Shown here piece by piece: positions 32,075 through 44,200 of a stretch of 64,000 nt of DNA (positions are counted from its first letter, which is position 1; each line of letters opens with the position of its first letter). The DNA lies in assembly GCF_003945595.2 (NCBI RefSeq), contig NW_024104671.1, forward strand, positions 62,001 through 126,000. Reading direction: 5' to 3'. Made by a program: the position numbers and the translations under genes. This DNA comes from Pipra filicauda (taxonomy: Eukaryota; Chordata; Aves; Passeriformes; Pipridae). The notes below the pieces were generated by a model. The model saw only the letters and a list, made by a program, of their open reading frames with translations, had not been told where the DNA came from and did no database searches.

Positions 32075-35000
32075 CATCATCTGGATCTACTTAGTGAATA
32101 CTGTGCTAAATGTTCAATGTCTTGCACAGGGTTTTAGTTATGTGCTTACCATTGAATTAAATGGGAATTTTGTTCTTAGGATCTTATCCAAATTGTGAGA
32201 CCGTAGGACTGTGAACTGTATTTTTTGTTGAAGTTTGTGCAGCACCAAGCACCCTAGAACTTAAATTACTTTTTTAAATTAATGTATTTTAAAATTTTGT
32301 CTATCTTCATTAGTTAGTGTATATCTGCAAAGTTTTGATGATCAAGACAGCACCACATTAAGCTGGAAGTCTTTGGAAATAGGTCCATTATTTGTCACCA
32401 TGTGATGAGCCAAAAGTGATCAAGTAATTTGGGTCATATTTGTTTTTCATAGAAAATTATGTTTTTGCATACAGTATGTTTTGCAGGTGCATTTTGTTTT
32501 TCTAAGAAAAAACTTTACTTTCTATAAAACTCTTAAGATTTGGAAATGTTTTCATGTCTTCCTTTGACAGAGGTCACTCTTACTGGCTCTAACTCACCTA
32601 AACTAAGTGCTTGACTTGTATTCCTTCAAGATCTTTATAAAAAAAATTACACTGATGAAGTCTTGGAACAAGTTTATTTTTTTCCCCATTTCTAAGAATC
32701 TGATTTCTCTAAGCATGAAAGATTTCTAGAAGAGAAATTAGCAAAAATTTTAGTTTTAGAAAAAGGAATCTAAATGTCTTATTTTCCTTGCACTCTTGGC
32801 TGATATTGTTTCAGATTTCATTAAACCAAACAAAAGAAATTATGTGAAGTTGACTAGTTAAGGCACTTAGCTTTAGATTTGTCTAGTGGTTGCTTTCATG
32901 TAGTTGCAATTTGTCTGTCCTGTCTAGTTCTAAATTCATCAGTGGTGTCCAAATATCTTATAAAATTTGGGATACTTGTGATGTCGTAGCCTTTTATAAG
33001 CTCTAAGTATATATGAAATGTTTATGCTGACTCTTTCTTTCCCCTGGCTGGTAGCTTGGTCACTTAGAGGGTGTGTGAGGAAACAAAGGGAACACGGGGT
33101 GGGGGAGGAAGGACATGGTGGACATGTCAGAGGTGAATTCTGCAGCATTTACACATACAGAATACTGCTTAATTATGGCAAAATGATCCTCTAAAGTCAG
33201 TGGGACAACATATGGAAAAGACCATCTCTAAATGAGATTGCTCAAACCCAATGAAATAAAGTAAAAATGCAAGTGCATAAGACTAGTGTTGTATTGTGGC
33301 AGTGAATGCACTGACATGAAATTAAATCTTTGCTTCATAGGGGAGAGCTGTACTCCTGAGGGATGTATGGTTGAGAATAGTGAGGCTGACCAAGAATTAG
33401 TCAGAAAACAGACCAAGCATCTTGGGTTTGTTGCAGCTTATTCTGCAAAGTTAGTCACAGAACAAGAGCTGAGAAGCTGATGTGAGTCAAAAATCTATAG
33501 GGTGCCTTGGAAGCCAAAAAAGCAGGAAGCAGCAACTGTAACTACTTGAAAACTTGGGAGATTTCACCTGGTTCACCACTGGGGCAAGCCACAGCATGTT
33601 ATTAGCAAAAATTCAACCTTTAGGTTTTTATGGTGTATCACTTAAAGATAAAAGAAACTAAATAATGAGCTGATTAGACATCCTTTACAGTAATAATTTT
33701 TTAAAAGTATGACTTTTAAAAAGTATGAAACTGGAGAACATGTGTGGACTTTGATCCCACAGGTAGTTCAAGACAGTTCATAGCTTTCTCCTGTAGCAGA
33801 CAATGTATAACATTAGGAACAAAATACACAAAATACATTGTTCTGACTATAGAATGAGGAAAAACTCACTGTGGAAAGCTTTTTGGATTCTCCAGTGAGC
33901 AGTAAGTGATATAACCAAAGTTTTTGGGAACAAAAGATGTTCTCAAGTACTTAAATTATTTCAACTCTTTTTATGGAAGAAGATAGCTATTTGGTAGGAA
34001 CTGGAAGAATTCTAAAGGTATCCAAATGACTGTTTTCAATGTGGAGTTCACACTTTAACACACAGGAGGAGAAAGCAAGTTTAAAACTGTCATCTGTACT
34101 CCTGCACCTCCAGTCACGGAACTGACCATCAGAAAGGGCTAGGAAATTTCTTCAACACTGGAGGAAATTCATCATTTTGGGAGCAGAGAAGACTTGTGTA
34201 TAGTTTGGATGATTGGAGAGTGCCATTATACTACCAACTACTTGAGTGACTTTTGACAGAGGAACAGCAAAAAGGATTTAAATTGGTGAAGAAAGGATTT
34301 TTGTGAACTAGATTGTATTTAAATTTCCAAACTGATCCTCGTCACTTGTGGCTTCTGTGTGGGAAATTACTTTTATGCAATGCTGAAAGTTGCTGTGGGA
34401 TTTGCACTTGAATAAATTGAGCTTGATTGGTGTGGAGTTTGAAGGCTGCAAATTAAATACTTAAAGTCTTGGTGAAGACTATAAATGCTAGAACATAGAA
34501 ATAATATTTTTTTACTTTCCTAGTGTTCTATTATCCTTTGCTTTCACAGAGCTTATTTTTGTACTTTTCCTTTCTAAAAAAAGGATAATTATCAGAATCC
34601 TCTCTAGATAGCTTTCGTTGCAGAATTGTTACATATCTGTCTTCAGCACAGTATTTCTCAGGTCTGAGCTGCAAGTAAAGACAGTAGTAACCCAAAAGAA
34701 ATGAAAATAATTATGTACCCAATCAGGGAGCAGAAAATGCTTGGCTCTTGATTAGAAAAAGTAGCCAGAAAAAGAATTCCAAACTTAGACCCTTTTGGAG
34801 AGAGCCTAGCCCAGTAATTAAGAAACTAAACACTTTATCCTTGTTGATTCCAGAAGAAAAAGCTCATTTCTTTGTTGTGGACCTGGTGCAGAAATTAAAG
34901 AAAGATCTCAAAGGGATGAAGAGGAATTTGGTACTCTCCCAGCAAGTTTTTTGCTTAATAGAGGATGGCTTGTGGAAGAGAAATTGCTCAGAACTTGAGA

Positions 35001-35616
35001 GATTTCCTTGCAGCTGACAGATCTGGCTAAAAGTTGCTGATAATTTCAATCAAAGAACAAACAATGCTCTCTGGCAGCGATTTAGCAGAAAACTAACAAA
35101 ACTTAGTCAGGAGACATGCTGTTTGGATTTCAGGAGTTAGAAAAAGATAAAACTTCTGTAGATAATTTTCTTTAAATTAAAGGAAAGAGTGGTAGAAAAC
35201 AGACTGTAATCAGAAGCCTGGGTATCAAAATCTCCAAGTTTTTACACCATTGTCTTTTGTATTTTTTTCTGTTCAAATTTGGTAGAAGGAGTTTAAAATC
35301 TGCTTGTGCTAGTGGGATGTTTTACTTGCAGTGTCCTAACAAATAATTATATTTGTATAAGCAAACACTATAATATAAGCTGTAACAATACAGCAGGTGG
35401 AGATTTCAGGTGTGATTTTGTAAATGTGTTGATCGTCAGGACTCATAAATGTAGTTGGAGATAACTTCTGAAGTTATATACTGCTAGAGTAGTATAATGT
35501 GCACTGATTTGTACTCGACAGCTTTTTAAAGTGAACACCAATACTCTTTTGAGCACTGGATTAATAGAGGTCTATGTATATGTTTTTCAGACACTTTAAT
35601 TTTAAAAGCATGACTG

Positions 35617-35705
35617 TTGTTTTATAGTCACCCCTCCAAAATGCATCTAAGAAGGACTGAAAGCATGGTGATCAATACCAGTGATCATTGGAGGGGTGTA
35701 TAAAC
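35617..35705. repeat. Imperfect inverted repeat of about 89 bp
   Basis: CACCCCTCCAA (35629-35639) pairs perfectly with TTGGAGGGGTG (35688-35698). With small bulges the pairing extends outward to GTTTTATA (35618-35625) and TATAAAC (35699-35705). The interior includes two TGATCA palindromes. It could be a small transposon remnant or a hairpin transcript; nothing else supports either. Confidence 0.65.
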
Positions 35706-38700
35706 ACACAAGAACTTTTACACTAAGTAGATGGTAGAATCATACACATTAGGGCCCACAGTGTTGCATTTTCAGAAGTAACTTTCAACTTCTGGGCAAA
35801 ATTTCTTCCTGAACTTTTTAGATACTTAATTAGGTATACAAGTACTTGCACTTACATAGCTTGCAATGACAAACTTAGAATAAAAGTGGAAATATTATTT
35901 GAGGTTTTCTAAGACTCCTTTCTTTCAGCAGTTAATCCACTTGACTAGCACAATATAGGACTGGTTTATTACTTATTTTGAACAAATAACCTTTAACCTA
36001 TACCCCTAAACTGGCCTTCCCTTTTTTCTTTTATCAGGTGGCTTTTAATTTTTAAATCTGCTTGTTCAGGTTTTATGCAGGCTGTGTGTCTGAAATGGAA
36101 GTCTAATATCTCTCTCCCCTTCTTGTCATCTTTCTCCTGAAATCCCCCTAAAGCCAGAACACCACCACAAAGGTCCTGCCTTCTCAGAGTGCATTCAGAC
36201 ACAGGTGCCTGGCTAATGCTATTGTACTCTTAAGCCTATACAGAGCTTGTTGACTCCCTGCCTGCTCCAAGTAAACTGCCTTGCCTTGGCCCTGATCCCA
36301 TGTGCTACACTTGAAGAGCAGGTTCCAGTGCTGGTTGTATTCTTGTAGCAAAAGCTGCAAATCACACACACTGCCAAGAGGTGACCTCTGAAGCACACAG
36401 CAGTGACAGAGCAGCTGGAACTGCTGGTGTAGAAGTGCTTCAACTCAGATAATCCATCATTGTTTGGGAAACTCCTCAAGCTCAGCAAACCAGTTTGGAA
36501 GCATGTACTCTAAAATCTTTGCTTGTGGTGAGATTTTAATAATTAGCAGTCCATATAGAAGAATATCTTTCAGTTCTACTGAGGTTGGATGGTTCAGTGT
36601 ATGAAAGGCATATTAAAAACTAGAAGGAGTTGTATAATTAACCATTCATATCAGTTATTTATTTAGTTTTATTAAGACAGTTCCAAAACCACTGCGATGT
36701 GTAACTAATAGTACAAGCTTGTATGTGATTATTTTAGGTAAAGGAGTAGTTAAAGCATATATCCTAATAGCTACTACAGTTATTGCTTCATAACTTTTAA
36801 AATTTGGAGTGTATTGCTAATACTTATGCTAACACCGAAGTTTTGTTGTTATGAGCACAGTTCTCCTTTTCCTAAGTATCAATTCTACCTACTGTTATGT
36901 ATTAAAATACATACACATTTTATATTATTTTCTTTCTTTCAGGCCTGAAATTCAATTGTGCAAATACTTCAGAAAATCAAATAAAATAATCATGATCAAA
37001 TGTTGCTCAACTGTGTTTGGATCCTACAGGCTAAACTCTGATCACACATTACAAGCAAAATGCTGCAAAAGCTGGGGTGGATTTATTGGTTTTCTCTCTT
37101 CTGGACCGAAATTGCAGAGATTTGTATTCCAGCTAGAATCATTCCAAGAACTTTGTGAACAAATTTGATCAAGTCTGCTCTTGATACTACTTAAAAAGAA
37201 TTATTTAAAATAGGACTTTCATATCTTAGCTTTGGAAAGGTTGAACAGCTTTCTTAGTATTCATGTCTATGAGCACTCAACTTTGTGTTGCTACTTTGTA
37301 TTGGCAGCCCTCTTCATGTAGTTTTGTTTTTCATGATGCACTGCTTCATATTGCTAAGAATCTCTGTCTTTTAAGAAATATACAGTGAAAAGAGAAGATC
37401 AGTATGTGTCCTGAAAAATTATATGTATCAGAATATTTTGGTATTAGTGTTTCTGATGAAAACTCTATATTATCAGAAAGAGACTTTTGATTCACCGTTT
37501 TTGGGGAAATCTATGTGTTTGCTACTTCTGTGTTCCCTTTCTGACATGTGTGTGTTGTCTTCAAAGATCATCTTTTATCTTTAGTTTGTCATTGGACTAT
37601 GATGGCTTTGTGTGTGGAGGACATATGATACAGGAAGAGACTTTTTTTTTCATGTCAGTGTTCTTTTTCTTCTTGCTGTTCTTTCTTGCTTAGACCATCA
37701 TGGAGCATCTGAAGTTTCACCTAAAGAGAATGAGGTATGCCATTTTTGTCAGCATCCTTGACTAGACAAAGGGATAATACAATCCTATATCTCTTTTTTG
37801 TTGCATTAGATGCTTTTGTTAAACAGGGGCTTTCAAGTATGAACGTGCAGTCAGAGACCTGCAGCCAAGGAGCAAGTGCTGAAAGGGAAGCCTTGACCCT
37901 TTAACTAATGCTTCAACGTTTGTAGGACTGAGAGATAAATTTTGATGTCTGCTCATGAGGATAGCCACTTGCAACTGTACACCCCAGACTGCCTCAGTGC
38001 TTCCATCTCTTTGAAGAGCAGGTCGGGTTATATAAGTGAACAAAATAGCAGGTTATTTTGATGTTTTTCTTTACTTTAAGCCCTGCATAAACAAAATTTC
38101 TCCTCTCTTGGATAACTGGCTCCCGTAGGGCTACTCATTTGATTTAGGAAAGTAGAGTTTTGCTGATATGGAATTTGAGTCTTAGTGATCTCCTTCTGAT
38201 TGTCTGATTCAGAATTATTACAGTCCATCTGAGTGTATTTACAGTTCCAACTAATTCTTTGCAGGTTCTTGAAACTACATTATGTAATGTGTGTTTTTAC
38301 TTTTATTGCTCTTCCTGAAACTCTAATGTTCCTGTTATTGCTGTTCTGAAAATAAAACATCTATGTAACAAGATTATCATATTTTACAATTTTGGGACAG
38401 TCTCAAATGTAAAAAGCATGTCAATGTGAGTTGCATAATAGAATGAGGAATGCAGACCTTCCTCATTGTTCTCATGGGAAGAAAATAATCATGATGCAAA
38501 ATCTGAAACCAACTGAAGTGATCTTGGAAAAGGAAGGAGAAGCGTGTCCACTGGCTACAGACCCATAGTGTTCTATATTTGAACAGTTTGAAATCTGATT
38601 GCCCCCATTAGCATCACTTCAAATTGCTTATTGAAATCTCAGGTCACATGTGGGAATGTAAAGTTTCTTTTAGTATGCCACTAAAGTAATTTCTGAGAAA

Positions 38701-39482
38701 ACACATTCTGATTTTAGAACAGTGTGTCCTAGAGAAAGAGAACTGAAATTCTTGGAGTCGCTTAGGGGTTTGATTGAATGAATTTGTGTTACTACTCCAG
38801 GAACTTCATCAATAATGACATAGAGTCAAACTCCAGGAACCAACTGAATTGTTCATAAGATTGTTGTGAATTGTCAAAATGAATCAGTGCAACGGCCATC
38901 CAATCTTCTGTATTTGTCTTTGTTATTGGCCATTTTATAGAAAAGAAAAATAAATTGGGTTTTTGTTCCTGTTTTTTAGCAGTCAGTGCTGAAGCTACAA
39001 TGGAAAAAGAAAATGAAAAAGAACAGGATAAGCCAACAACATCTTGCAGACATACACACAGTCTTTACCCATGGTCAGGAGGACTTAATGATTTCCTCGG
39101 TAATATTTTGGCCACTGCTAGGAGATGGAATATGTTTTGATATTGTAAGAAATACATTAAAATATTTAAATATTTAAAATAATTAAAACCATTGCAATAG
39201 TCAGAGAACACAAAACTGTCTGTCTTTTGTTGACAAAATGATCATTAGATCATATTACGGATTTTTTTATTTCTTTCCTGTTATTGATGATAAATCTGTC
39301 CAGTTATGACTAAGATAGAGCTACCTCAACATAGACTTTATTCAAAACCTCATGGTGAGTATTTTATGTAGGTTGTTCCTTTAGTTTTCTGCAGGATGAG
39401 TGTTACAGACCCTGACCACAAAACTGTGGGTCTTTGCATCCAGTTGGTGCAGTCTGTAGTTTGGGGTTTCAAGGTAATCTCT

Positions 39483-39525
39483 TTGGTTTTGTTTGTTTGT
39501 TTGGTTGGTTGGTTGGTTTTTTTTT
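39483..39525 (+). repeat. GTTT/GGTT low-complexity block
   Basis: T and G only, in TTTG then TTGG units, just upstream of a CR1 element. Confidence 0.85.
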
Positions 39526-39639
39526 CTGTTATTATTGTTATTTTCCTTCTTTTAATTTAGATAATATAGCTGAACACAATAGAGATGATTGAATACTCTG
39601 TCTTAATTATGTGCAAATTATATCCAAAACCTACTTTAC

Positions 39640-40360
39640 GGATAAGGAAATGGATGGATGGTTGTACTCAAAGAATTGTGGTCAGCAGCTCAATGTCCAA
39701 GTGGAGACTAGTGATGAGTGGTGTCCCTCAGGGGTCAGTACTGAAACTGATGCTGTTTAACATCTTTGTCAGTGATATGGGTAGTGGGATCGAGTGCACC
39801 CCCAGCATATTGCTGAGGACCCCAAGCTGTGTGATGTGGTCAATACCCTGGAGGGAAGGGATGCTGTCCAAAGGTATCTTGACAGGCTGGAGTGCTGGGC
39901 CCATGCATACCTCATGGAGCTCAACAAAGCCAAGTGTAAGGTCCTACATCTGGATCAGGGTAATCCCAAGCACAGGTATGGGTTGGGTGGAGAATGGATT
40001 GAGAGCAGCCCTGGTGAGAAGGACTTGCAGATACTGGTGGATGAGAAGTTCAACATGAGCCAACAGTGTGCACCCATAACCCAGAAAGCCAAACGCATCC
40101 TGGGATGCATTCAAAGCAGCATGACCAGCAGGTCAAGGGAATTCTGCCCTTATACTCTACTCTTGTAAGACCCAACTTGGAGTAATGTGTTGATCTCTGG
40201 GACTCTCAGCTTTAGAATGACATGAACCTGCTGGAGTGACTCCAGAGGAGGACCATGACGATAATCAGAAGACTGGAGCACCTCTCTTATGAAGACAGTC
40301 TGAGAGAGTTGGGATTGTTCAGCCTGGAAAAAAAAAGGCTCTGGGGAGACCTTAGAGCAC
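39640..40360 (+). pseudogene. CR1 reverse transcriptase remnant
   Basis: Coding pieces of CR1 ORF2 are recognisable in two frames. The first (39585-40058 frame) has WMDGCTQRIVVSSS and VMSGVPQGSVL, the conserved SGVPQGS block of LINE RTs, then LFNIFVSDM. The second (39794-40168 frame) has DRLECWAHAYLMELNKAKCK and LQILVDEKFNMSQQCA. The FADD active site between them is destroyed (about 39800-39830). In-frame stops follow near 40166 and later. Reading ends at the LTR inserted after 40360. Confidence 0.88.
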
Positions 40361-40927
40361 TGTAGTGGTTTGGTTTTTTAGGCCTTACTGTAACCAGGTT
40401 GGAACTAGGGAACTGGCCATTCCCAGTATTCCATCCTGTTTTTTGACATAAGCAAGAGTATAAATAAGAAGGAGAGAGGAGGGTCTTTCTTCTTCTCTTC
40501 CATTGTTCTTGGAGAAAAGCAGCTCCCTGTGGCTCCTCCAGCCGTGGGGGTGTGAGGCCTGTGGTTTGTCAAAAGGCTGCTGCCTTCTTTCCGAGTTCGG
40601 AGGGAGATGCAGTGATTGTGGAGGGGACTGAGGAGTTTCTGTTCTCTCAAGGAAAGTATTGAGATTTCGTTTGTTAGTTCTTTATTAGTTGGTTATATCT
40701 GGGGTTTTTTTCCCTGTTTTTGGGTGTTGGGGGTTTCTTTCTTATGTGTATATAGTTTTTGTAATTGTATATAAATGTAATGTAAGTGTAAATATATTTA
40801 TATATTGCTTTAGTTCTCTTATTTCAGTTCTCTTGGTTTTTTTTTTCTCTTTTCTCTTGGTTTTTGGGGGGGAACATTTTGTTGTGGTGTTGGGGACTTG
40901 GCAGGGAGCCAGCTCCAAACTGCAACA
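40361..40927 (+). mobile_element. Solo LTR inserted in CR1 (5-bp duplication)
   Basis: The insert starts TGTAGTGGTTTGG and ends CTGCAACA, with AGCAC on both sides (40356-40360 and 40928-40932). It has a TATA box GTATAAATAA at 40458-40467 and a T-rich, AT-rich 3' half. Removing it rejoins CR1 sequence. Five-base duplication fits an ERVL-type LTR, but its sequence is unlike the LTRs at 16667 and 23176, so it is another family. Confidence 0.92.
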
Positions 40928-40932
40928 AGCAC

Positions 40933-41258
40933 TTTCCAGTATTTAAAGGGGGCTACAAGAGAGCTGGAGAAGGATTGTTTAGAAGGGCGTGCAGTGTTAG
41001 GACAATGAGGAATGGCTTCTGAAAGAGAGTTGGTTTAGATTGGATATTAGGAAGAAATTCTTCACTGTGTGGGTGGTGATGTGCTGGAAAAGGTTGCCCA
41101 GAGAAGCTGTGGATGCCCTATCTCTGAAACTGTTTGAAGGCCAGGTTATATGGGGCTTTGAGCAAACTGGTCTGGTGGAAGGTGTCCCTGCCCATGGCAG
41201 GTTGTTTGGAACTAGATGGTCCAACCCAAACCATTCTATGATTCTATGATTCTGTGAC
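40933..41258 (+). repeat. CR1 3' end after the LTR insertion
   Basis: Includes TTAGATTGGATATTAGGAAG, AGGTTGCCCAGAGAAGCTGT and GAACTAGATGGTCC, typical of the CR1 ORF2 end and 3' UTR, then tail octamers. It belongs to the element starting at 39640. Confidence 0.93.
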
Positions 41259-44200
41259 TGAGTCTTTGGAAGTGTGAGGATGTCTCCTGTCAAAATGTGG
41301 TTTCTCAGGCTTCATTGGGTTGCCTCTCAGAGTGTCAATTAATTCCAGAGTGCTCTGTAACCATTATACAGTGCCTCTGAGCTCAGCCTACAAAAATCAT
41401 CTGTCTCTGCTAGGGCTTTTCAAAGTCCTCTTCCACCCCTTTCCCTACCACCTACTATTTTGGAGTGATAGGCCCAAAGAAATATCCATAGGAATCTAGA
41501 GTTGAAAGAATTAAATTCAAGATCTCTTCAAATTCTATCTTACTTCCAGGCCCACCAGAGAAACGGATCTGTTCTTCAAAAATCTCAGTTTTTAAAATTT
41601 TGTCGTACAGTTCATCCTTTCTTTCTTTAGGCTTTTTTCCCCCCCCAGACACACTGTATTCTGGTTGTATATAGGGATGAAAAAGTAAAGATATGACAAT
41701 AGCATAGACTTGACTCTTTGGTTTAACTGTAATAATTTGAATTTTACTAATTCTAGTTGGACCCAATGAGAATGAATCCATGTGCATGGAGAAACAGTTG
41801 AAGTATAGACTGTCAAGGGAAACTGATTACATGCTTTGGTTAGCATATGCTGAACTTTACACCATTGTTTCTGCTGTCTGAATATACATACAAGTTAAAT
41901 CCCAAAGTCTATTAAAATTCTGGAGTCCATTTCACTTTATCAGTATGAACTTTTGGATAGCCCTTTTTATTGCTTAAAGGAAAAAAATTAATTGACTTAA
42001 AGCTGATTAAAATGTAGAGCAGTTCTTTCTTTATAAGCAAAAGATACTGTAACACCGCAGTGGATGACTCCTACCTTCCTGCTTCAGTTAAGGCTTCAAC
42101 TTCAGCAGTGCTTTATCTTAATAAAGGTTAATCAATTTTTGCTGGACATACTGCCAAGTAGATTATGTGCAATTTTTGTTTTTTCCTACATAGTATAGTT
42201 TGAGAATAGCTTTCTCCTCCATGCCTTAATAAAATAAATATGCCTAAGAAGAAAGACATAGATCTCAACCTCTATTAAAAATGAAGAACTATGATTAAAT
42301 CAATTCTCAGGAACATCCTGCGCTGAAAAATTTCAAGTAACATTAAAACCTTCAAATATAAATCAGTCTTTATATAGTGAAGAAGTCATAATAGTATAGT
42401 GATACTATAGCAGAGAGTTCCTATTTATTCTCTGAATGCAGAGGTATGTGTCTGGATACACCTGCTTGAGAAACCTGCACTAAAATGACCACAAACAAGT
42501 GAATAAATTTGAGGTGCCTCATGCAATACATGCTAGTACTTTTTGTTGTAAAAGTAAAGGAAATCTGAGTCATTGCAATCTTAGAATGTAATGCCAGACA
42601 AATGAGAACCAGACCACAAACAATGAAGCCAAGTACATCATTATAGGTTGAGTAATGTGAACAGCTTACATAAACTATGGCTGAAACTCAAGATTTAGCA
42701 AAAGACCATCACTCTTAATTGCATAACAATTAAAAATTCGTTAGTCTGCAAGTCGTCCATCAGGAATAAGAATCTCATCAATTGAAGTCATAAATATTTA
42801 AGGAGGGCAATTTTTCATTTTGATTTAACTCCTTTTTCTTTATTTTACCTTTCTTATGTTATGAATTGCCTTCAATTTATCCACTTACTTCTCCAAAATG
42901 GAGAAATAATTTCCCTTTCTCTTCACTAGTCTCCATTTCTAGCAAGCTTTTCCAGCAAGCTTTTTCAGCCTAGGATTTTTATTAAATCCTCTGTCTCTCT
43001 AAAGACCTTCCTTGTTTTACTAACAATGCTTTCTCAAGATTTTACTGTTAGAGTCCTCCTTTTCTAATCCATTGGTTTTATATAACAATGGTCTAGGTGA
43101 TCCTAACTCTCTCTTGGAAAAAAAAAAGGTGGTGTTGCTAGCTGTAAGGTCCACAGGACTTGTGATAACTTTGTTTCTACTCTTCATTTAAAAAGAGATA
43201 AAACTCCCTTATCAACCAGCTTCTGTTAACGCTAGCTAACATCACTATTAGGCATTTGCTGTCTGGACTGAATGAAGTCATTCCCTAAGAAACACCATTT
43301 ATGAGATGCAAGCCCACATGATGAAATAAACCACAGATTATCAAAGGCTTTAGGGGTTTTAGAAGACTCTGGATGAGACTGTGAAGAGAGAAGGAATCAA
43401 ACTGAGAACAAAACTTAAATCCTGCAAGGCAGTGTTGTAACATCTCCAGTGTGCTGTCACACAGCCACATTAAGAAACTCTCACTTCTCCTTAACTTGCC
43501 TCAAAGACCATGGAAATTCTCTGATGGCAGGAGGTACCAGACACTGAAGTCTTACTAAGAACAAATGCATCAGGGATTTTTCTAATGTACATTTGAAGTG
43601 GTTGGCCATGAGATCTAAAAATGTGGAGGCAGACTATACCATAACACATCTAAGTGTCGTAAACACTCTTGTGGGAGTCAGTTTAAGGGTTATTAAGATT
43701 TTCTAGAGATAATCCTAAAAATGTGAAAAGTCCACTGATTTATAAGCTCATGATGTTCCTAACAACAACAAAAAATGGCAGAAGATGATTTACAGGGGTG
43801 TAAGTACATTTGAATTGTACTAATTTCAACAATGAATGTCCAGAGAATTGAAGAAAAGAGAGCCTTTTTTAAGAGTGAGACACACTAAATTAAGCTTGAC
43901 AGCTGTGTAGGGAAAACATTCCTTGGATTTCATAATCATAGAACTCATCATCAGAATTAATGTAGAGAGAAATTTGTTTGCTGCTGTCATGGATGATAAG
44001 CAGAACAGAACAGTTCTAAGCAGTAGCTAGTTCAACTTTTATAGTTCGAGTTTTCCAGTTCCCTTTTTGAATACCTTCAGAAGCAGTAAAAAAAATCTAA
44101 TCTCACTTCTGAATTGTCTTCCTAACAAAATTTCTTATAATAGGCACCACAAAATTCAAGCAGGACACAAGAGATAGGGATTTGGCATCTACTAAAGAGA

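Larger units (their letters stand above)
29195..39639. other. Long AT-rich non-coding stretch
   Basis: About 10.4 kb with no recognised gene. Local items are a poly-A run near 31088, an ancient-looking palindromic repeat at 31996-32074, an imperfect hairpin at 35617-35705, and a GTTT/GGTT block at 39483-39525. A frame at 38955-39140 follows an acceptor-like TTTTTTAGCAG but shows no known domain. Frames at 34748-35017 and 36851-37168 are likewise unrecognised. Confidence 0.5.
39640..41258 (+). mobile_element. CR1 LINE split by a solo LTR
   Basis: RT sequence runs from about 39640 to 40360 and resumes at 40933 with the ORF2 end and 3' UTR, closing in ATTCTATGATTCTATGATTC at about 41235-41254. 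The interruption is a 567-bp LTR (40361-40927). The left border is approximate. Many substitutions and stops make it older than the CR1 at 26874. Confidence 0.92.

Noticed and set aside
38955..39177. Possible exon after an acceptor-like TTTTTTAGCAG
   Set aside because: The frame has no recognisable domain and no matching donor or neighbouring exon; acceptor-like sequence is common in T-rich DNA.
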